In this document: one piece after another, positions 60,194-64,000 of the stretch | Layout of the letters: every line of letters begins with the position of its first letter | Position numbering within the stretch: the stretch's first letter is position 1 | Assembly (NCBI GenBank): GCA_038251405.1 | Contig: JBBSBH010000006.1 | Coordinates: forward strand, 62,001 to 126,000 | Direction of reading: 5' to 3' | DNA: 64,000 bases | Source of the DNA: JADJLQ01 sp038251405 | Lineage (GTDB): Bacteria; Bacteroidota; Bacteroidia; Chitinophagales; Saprospiraceae | The notes under the pieces: model-generated | Told to the model about the DNA's origin: nothing | Database searches by the model: none | The model's input: only the letters and a program-made list of their open reading frames with translations | Translations under genes and position numbers: made by a program

Positions 60194-61729
60194 CTAGTGT
60201 GATGAAATTACTGCTGAGACTGCTTTTTCGGCATTAATTATTCTACCCGTTTTATCAGGCGTTTTACTTAAAGATCCGGTTTCTGAAAGTATTTGATATA
60301 CCTGGTCTGTAGTCAATTCGGGTTTTATACTTTTTAATAAAGCTACTAATCCTGTAACATAGGGTGCAGCCATGCTGGTACCATTAAATGATGCATATTG
60401 GTTATTGGGGATAGTACTGAAAATATCTGTTCCCGGAGCTGCTATTTTATTTTTTATGAATTCTACACTATTGGAGAAAGAAGATTTATTAAAATTAGTA
60501 TCTATTGCACTGACCGTAATTACTCCATCAGCATTGGCAGGAGCATAATGGCGGGCATCTGCATTATCATTTCCAGCAGCTACCACCACTATACATCCTT
60601 TTAGATTAGCATATTCTACAGCTTCACTATAAGCTTTTTGCCTTGAATCCAGCGATAAGCCACCCAGGGACAGGTTGATTACCGTGGCTCCATTATCTGT
60701 AGCTTTTAGCATTCCATTTATAATATCCCGTTGAGTACCTGCACCGTAAAAACCAAGCACTTTTATACTGGTGATGGAAACAAATTCGTTCGATGGAATA
60801 ACAGAACTGATGCCTTTACCATTATTAGAAATAGCAGCTGCAATACCTGCTACGTGCGTTCCATGTCCTTTATCATCAGTATCATTTTTAGCATCAATGG
60901 ATACATATTGATCCTTTAGATCTTCATGATTGCCGTCTATGCCAGTATCCAGAATAAAGATCTTAGATTTTTTCCTGACCTTCAATATACCAGATTTATA
61001 GAGCTTATAAATTTCGTTCCAGCCCAGAGCATCTGCTGCCCATTGTTTAGAAGCATATGGATCGTTGACTAGGGGCTTAAAAACCCGGTTAATATCATGG
61101 GCAGGGATATCTGGTTCTACTTGTATTTTTTCATTGTTTTCCAGCCATGAAATACATTTTAAAGAGCTTAACTGAGCCTTAATATCTATAATATTCTTTT
61201 CCTGATCTTCGGGTATTTCTATCGAATAATAATTGTCCAGGGTGGTATGCTCAGCTTCATTCATAGAGAAAGCCGGTTGAACCATTAAATCATGGCTTTC
61301 TACAAATGATTTTAAAATAGGGTAGGAAGATTTATCATCTAATGAAACTAATAACTCCCATTCGTTTTCAGTGTTGATTACGGCCTGGTGATTATACACC
61401 TGAGCTCTCTGCCATTCTCCGAGGAACAATTTTGAAAATGCATATAACAGTATGACACTCAGCCAATAGATACTTTTATACTTACCTAATAATTGGAATA
61501 ATAGAGAAGTAATACCTAATAATAAAAGATCTTTTACTAAGATGATCAGTTTTGACTCAGCCGTTACTTGAATGAAAGAAAATGAAATGGCATAGATAGT
61601 AATTCCAATGACTAAGCCCAGCTGTGCTAATTTTGCCCAGCCACCTTTATCTTTAAGGGCATGCCAAAGCACTAATGCGAAAGTGGCAATCCAAAATCCT
61701 TTCGAATACCAAGACACCAGGTAATTCAT
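60194..61729 (-). CDS. Membrane-anchored subtilisin-like serine protease (S8)
   Basis: The protein has 511 residues. Four hydrophobic helices fill the first 115 residues, an unusual N-terminus for a subtilase. A proregion-like segment follows (about 120-215). The S8 domain has Asp in FILDTGIDGNHEDL near 260, His in GHGTHVAGIAA near 287 and Ser in NGTSMAAPYVTGL near 450. The active domain should face the periplasm or the cytoplasm depending on helix topology, with an even helix number favouring the same side as the N-terminus. It is divergent from trxB. Substrate is unknown. Confidence 0.85.
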   Translation of the reverse strand: MNYLVSWYSKGFWIATFALVLWHALKDKGGWAKLAQLGLVIGITIYAISFSFIQVTAESKLIILVKDLLLLGITSLLFQLLGKYKSIYWLSVILLYAFSKLFLGEWQRAQVYNHQAVINTENEWELLVSLDDKSSYPILKSFVESHDLMVQPAFSMNEAEHTTLDNYYSIEIPEDQEKNIIDIKAQLSSLKCISWLENNEKIQVEPDIPAHDINRVFKPLVNDPYASKQWAADALGWNEIYKLYKSGILKVRKKSKIFILDTGIDGNHEDLKDQYVSIDAKNDTDDKGHGTHVAGIAAAISNNGKGISSVIPSNEFVSITSIKVLGFYGAGTQRDIINGMLKATDNGATVINLSLGGLSLDSRQKAYSEAVEYANLKGCIVVVAAGNDNADARHYAPANADGVITVSAIDTNFNKSSFSNSVEFIKNKIAAPGTDIFSTIPNNQYASFNGTSMAAPYVTGLVALLKSIKPELTTDQVYQILSETGSLSKTPDKTGRIINAEKAVSAVISSH

Positions 61730-61854
61730 ACTACGAACTAACTACTTATTTTCAATAAAACAAAAAAAAATCGTTGAACATGTGGTTTTTACAGACGAAA
61801 TATAGTGGTATTGATCTATCTGATTCCAATACTCAAAAACCACTTGAAAAGCTT

Positions 61855-61862
61855 TAACTTTG
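61855..61862 (+). promoter_or_regulatory. -7 box TAACTTTG upstream of trxB
   Basis: TAACTTTG fits the Bacteroidota -7 consensus TAnnTTTG and ends 9 bp before the trxB ATG. A transcript would start only a few bases upstream of the start codon, giving an almost leaderless mRNA. No convincing -33 TTG is present at the usual spacing. Confidence 0.45.
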
Positions 61863-61871
61863 CACCTCATT

Positions 61872-62804
61872 ATGGAAAAACATCACTGTGTTATTATTGG
61901 ATCTGGACCGGCAGGATACACTGCAGCTATTTATGCTGCCCGAGCTGGCATGCAACCATTATTGTACACGGGTACTGAACCAGGTGGTCAGTTAACCCTT
62001 ACATCTGATGTAGAAAATTTTCCAGGATATCCTAATGGAATTTTAGGCCCTGAGATGATGGAAGATTTGAGGAAACAAGCAGAACGGTTTGGTACCATAC
62101 TCAGATATGAAAGGATAGAAAAAGTGGATTTTACAGGTCCAAAGCATAAATTAGTGTCAGAAGCAGGACTTGACATAGAGGCGGATGCAGTCATCATTTC
62201 TACCGGAGCCAGTGCAAAGTGGCTCGGATTACCATCGGAAAAGACATTTATGAATAAAGGAGTAAGTGCATGCGCTGTATGTGATGGCTTTTTCTTTAGA
62301 GGCAAAGAAGTGGCAGTAGTAGGCGGCGGTGATACAGCTGCCGAGGAAGCCTTATATCTTTCTAAACTTTGTACTAAGGTACACTTGATAGTAAGACGAG
62401 ATGAGCTCCGAGCTTCTAAAATAATGCAGGAAAGAGTACTCCAGGCCCCTAATATTCAGGAATGGTGGAATACTGAAACATTAGAAATTAAAGGGGAAAA
62501 ATCCGTGCAATCCATGGTTTTGAAAAATAATAAAACCAATGAAATCGCAGAAATCCCTGTTTCAGGATTTTTTGTGGCCATAGGGCATAAACCCAATACA
62601 GATATATTTAATGGATGGCTGGACATGGATGATAGTGGCTATTTAATTGCAGAACCAGGTACCAGTAAAACGAATCGCCCCGGAGTATTTGTAAGTGGTG
62701 ATGCTCAGGATAAAGTATATAGACAAGCGGTGACCGCTGCCGGTACCGGTTGTATGGCGGCATTAGACGCAGAAAGGTATCTCAGTCATTTGGGCGTTAT
62801 CTAA
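61872..62804 (+). CDS. trxB: Thioredoxin-disulfide reductase
   Basis: The ATG at 61872 (MEKHHCVIIGSGPAGYTAAIYAAR) gives 310 residues; an upstream TTG is less likely because it overlaps the promoter box. FAD-binding GSGPAG, the redox pair Cys134-Ala-Val-Cys137 in SACAVCDGF, NADPH-binding VVGGGDTAAEEAL and the C-terminal FVSGDAQDKVYRQAVTAAGTGCMAA are all present. It reduces thioredoxin with NADPH. The next gene, fba, starts 33 bp downstream. Confidence 0.95.
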   Translation: MEKHHCVIIGSGPAGYTAAIYAARAGMQPLLYTGTEPGGQLTLTSDVENFPGYPNGILGPEMMEDLRKQAERFGTILRYERIEKVDFTGPKHKLVSEAGLDIEADAVIISTGASAKWLGLPSEKTFMNKGVSACAVCDGFFFRGKEVAVVGGGDTAAEEALYLSKLCTKVHLIVRRDELRASKIMQERVLQAPNIQEWWNTETLEIKGEKSVQSMVLKNNKTNEIAEIPVSGFFVAIGHKPNTDIFNGWLDMDDSGYLIAEPGTSKTNRPGVFVSGDAQDKVYRQAVTAAGTGCMAALDAERYLSHLGVI

Positions 62805-62837
62805 ATAAACTCAACTCAAAATAATTTAAAAATACTT

Positions 62838-63911
62838 ATGATAAATTCAAAATTAAAGCCAGGAGTCGTTTACGGACCATCCTTGAAAGAGCTTTATGAT
62901 TATGCAAATGCTGATGGATTTGCTATTCCAGCTGTAAATGTAACTGGAACAAACACTATAAATGCGGTATTAGAGACAGCACGTGAAGTAAATAGCCCGG
63001 TGATCATTCAATTTTCAAACGGAGGTGCTTCTTTTATTGCAGGTAAAGGAGTAAAAAATGATGTGCAGCAGGCTTCTATCCTGGGCGCTGTTTCTGGTGC
63101 CATGCACATCCATATAATGGCAAAAACTTATGGTGTCCCGGTAGTGATCCACACTGATCATTGCGCAAAAACCTTACTTCCCTGGGTAGATGGACTATTA
63201 GAGATAGGAGAAAAATATTTTAAGACTAAAGGCCATCCCTTATTCAGCAGCCATATGTTGGATTTAAGTGAAGAGCCTATTCATGAAAATATTTCCATAA
63301 GTAAAAAGTATTTTAAGAGAATGGCTCGCATAGGTATGGGCATTGAGATAGAACTGGGAGTCACTGGAGGAGAAGAAGATGGTGTAGATAATAGCAGTGT
63401 AGATAATTCAAAGTTGTACACGCAGCCTGAGCATGTGGCTCAAGCATACGAAGAGTTGTCTAAAATTGCCAATACCTTCACTGTTGCAGCTGCTTTTGGA
63501 AATGTACATGGTGTTTATGCTCCGGGAAATGTAGCTCTTAAACCAGTAATTCTTAAGAACTCCCAAAATCATATCAAAGATCAATTCAAAACCACCGCAG
63601 ACCAACCTGTAAATTTTGTATTCCATGGCGGTTCGGGTTGCTCAAGAGAAGATATCCGTGAAGCTATAAGCTATGGTGCTATTAAAATGAATATAGATAC
63701 GGACATGCAATGGGCATTCTGGGAAGGTGTAAAAGAATATTACGATAAGAAAAAAGACTATCTGCAGGCTCAGTTAGGTAATCCAGATGGTGCTGAGAAA
63801 CCCAATAAGAGCCATTACGATCCGAGAAAATGGCTTCGTGCTGGTGAGGATAATTTCAAGAAAAGACTAAAGGCAGCTTTCGAAGATCTGAATTGCATCA
63901 ATAAAAGTTGA
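62838..63911 (+). CDS. fbaA: Class II fructose-bisphosphate aldolase
   Basis: The 357-residue zinc aldolase of the FbaA type begins LKPGVVYGPSLKELYDYANADGFAIPAVNVTGTNTINA. Zinc ligands are in VIHTDHCAKTLLPW, with further motifs ELGVTGGEEDGVDN, AAAFGNVHGVYAPGNV and FVFHGGSGCSREDI. It cleaves fructose 1,6-bisphosphate in glycolysis and runs in reverse in gluconeogenesis. The length matches the long class IIa form. Its stop converges on the gene entering from the right. Confidence 0.95.
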   Translation: MINSKLKPGVVYGPSLKELYDYANADGFAIPAVNVTGTNTINAVLETAREVNSPVIIQFSNGGASFIAGKGVKNDVQQASILGAVSGAMHIHIMAKTYGVPVVIHTDHCAKTLLPWVDGLLEIGEKYFKTKGHPLFSSHMLDLSEEPIHENISISKKYFKRMARIGMGIEIELGVTGGEEDGVDNSSVDNSKLYTQPEHVAQAYEELSKIANTFTVAAAFGNVHGVYAPGNVALKPVILKNSQNHIKDQFKTTADQPVNFVFHGGSGCSREDIREAISYGAIKMNIDTDMQWAFWEGVKEYYDKKKDYLQAQLGNPDGAEKPNKSHYDPRKWLRAGEDNFKKRLKAAFEDLNCINKS

Positions 63912-63934
63912 TCTAAACTTTCTTCACTAGATCA
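63909..63934. terminator. Small inverted repeat between convergent genes
   Basis: TGATCTA (63909-63915) and TAGATCA (63928-63934) form a perfect 7-bp inverted repeat with a 12-bp loop. Its arms contain the stop codons of fbaA and of the opposing gene. It is too AT-rich to be a strong terminator. Confidence 0.3.
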
Positions 63935-64000
63935 GAGTACATCTTGCAAATATTTATTGGAGAATTTTCCGCTTGGGTCTAACTCTTTTACAAAGGCCTG
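63932..64000 (-). CDS. C-terminal end of a sugar-lactone oxidase-type FAD oxidoreductase
   Basis: The last 22 codons of a minus-strand gene enter from the right edge: QAFVKELDPSGKFSNKYLQ then DVL and a stop at 63932-63934. The LDPxGKFxNxYLxxVL ending is characteristic of ALO-type FAD-binding oxidoreductases (arabinono-lactone or gulono-lactone oxidase-like). The rest lies outside the window. Confidence 0.6.
   Translation of the reverse strand, partial: QAFVKELDPSGKFSNKYLQDVL

Overview
The window is AT-rich DNA from a member of the Bacteroidota. This is inferred from the gene families: a crtI-crtB-SRPBCC-crtZ carotenoid cluster, DUF2490 and DUF457-type proteins, the XRE-S24 regulator type, TAnnTTTG promoter boxes, and heptanucleotide spacers in place of clear ribosome binding sites. 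The exact genus cannot be read from the sequence; a Saprospiraceae- or Chitinophagales-like lineage is a guess.

Left arm, about 1-23.3 kb (+ strand): a defence island. A type I BREX operon runs brxB (cut by the window edge), brxC, pglX, pglZ, brxL. Two insertions interrupt it. A three-gene hipB-hipS-hipT toxin-antitoxin set lies between brxC and pglX, preceded by four evenly spaced operator-like palindromes. A four-helix-bundle protein gene lies between pglX and pglZ. pglX is split into two frames exactly at a tract of CAACCAC/CAACTAA heptamers. Loss of one heptamer would rejoin it, so the locus looks like a phase-variable switch currently OFF, or an assembly slip. brxL is followed by a tightly packed module: an SF1 helicase, a 1572-residue protein with a Trp-rich repeat array capped by a DarT ADP-ribosyltransferase domain, and a DarG macrodomain antitoxin. 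I regard this helicase/giant-DarT/DarG module as the most likely undescribed system here.

About 23.4-26.3 kb: debris of mobile DNA. It holds a frameshifted IS66 tnpA remnant, then a small HTH protein, a replication-like winged-helix protein, a DnaC-like ATPase and a small unknown protein, separated by other heptamer-based repeats.

About 26.8-47.0 kb (- strand): a Tc (toxin complex) locus. It has a 2766-aa TcA, a fused 2576-aa TcB/TcC with an Rhs cage and a variable C-terminal toxin, a peptidoglycan-binding/CHAP-like hydrolase, a HEPN-like protein and two small membrane proteins.

About 47.3-64 kb: mostly chromosomal genes. These are a DUF457 membrane hydrolase, a DUF2490 protein, a Phd/VapC pair, the carotenoid operon, purB, ppk1, tpiA, a LexA-like S24 regulator with a small OB-like partner, a membrane-anchored subtilase, trxB, a class II fructose-bisphosphate aldolase, and the last 22 codons of an oxidoreductase entering from the right edge. 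A MITE-like element and GC-rich hairpins lie in the gap at 50.4-51.1 kb.
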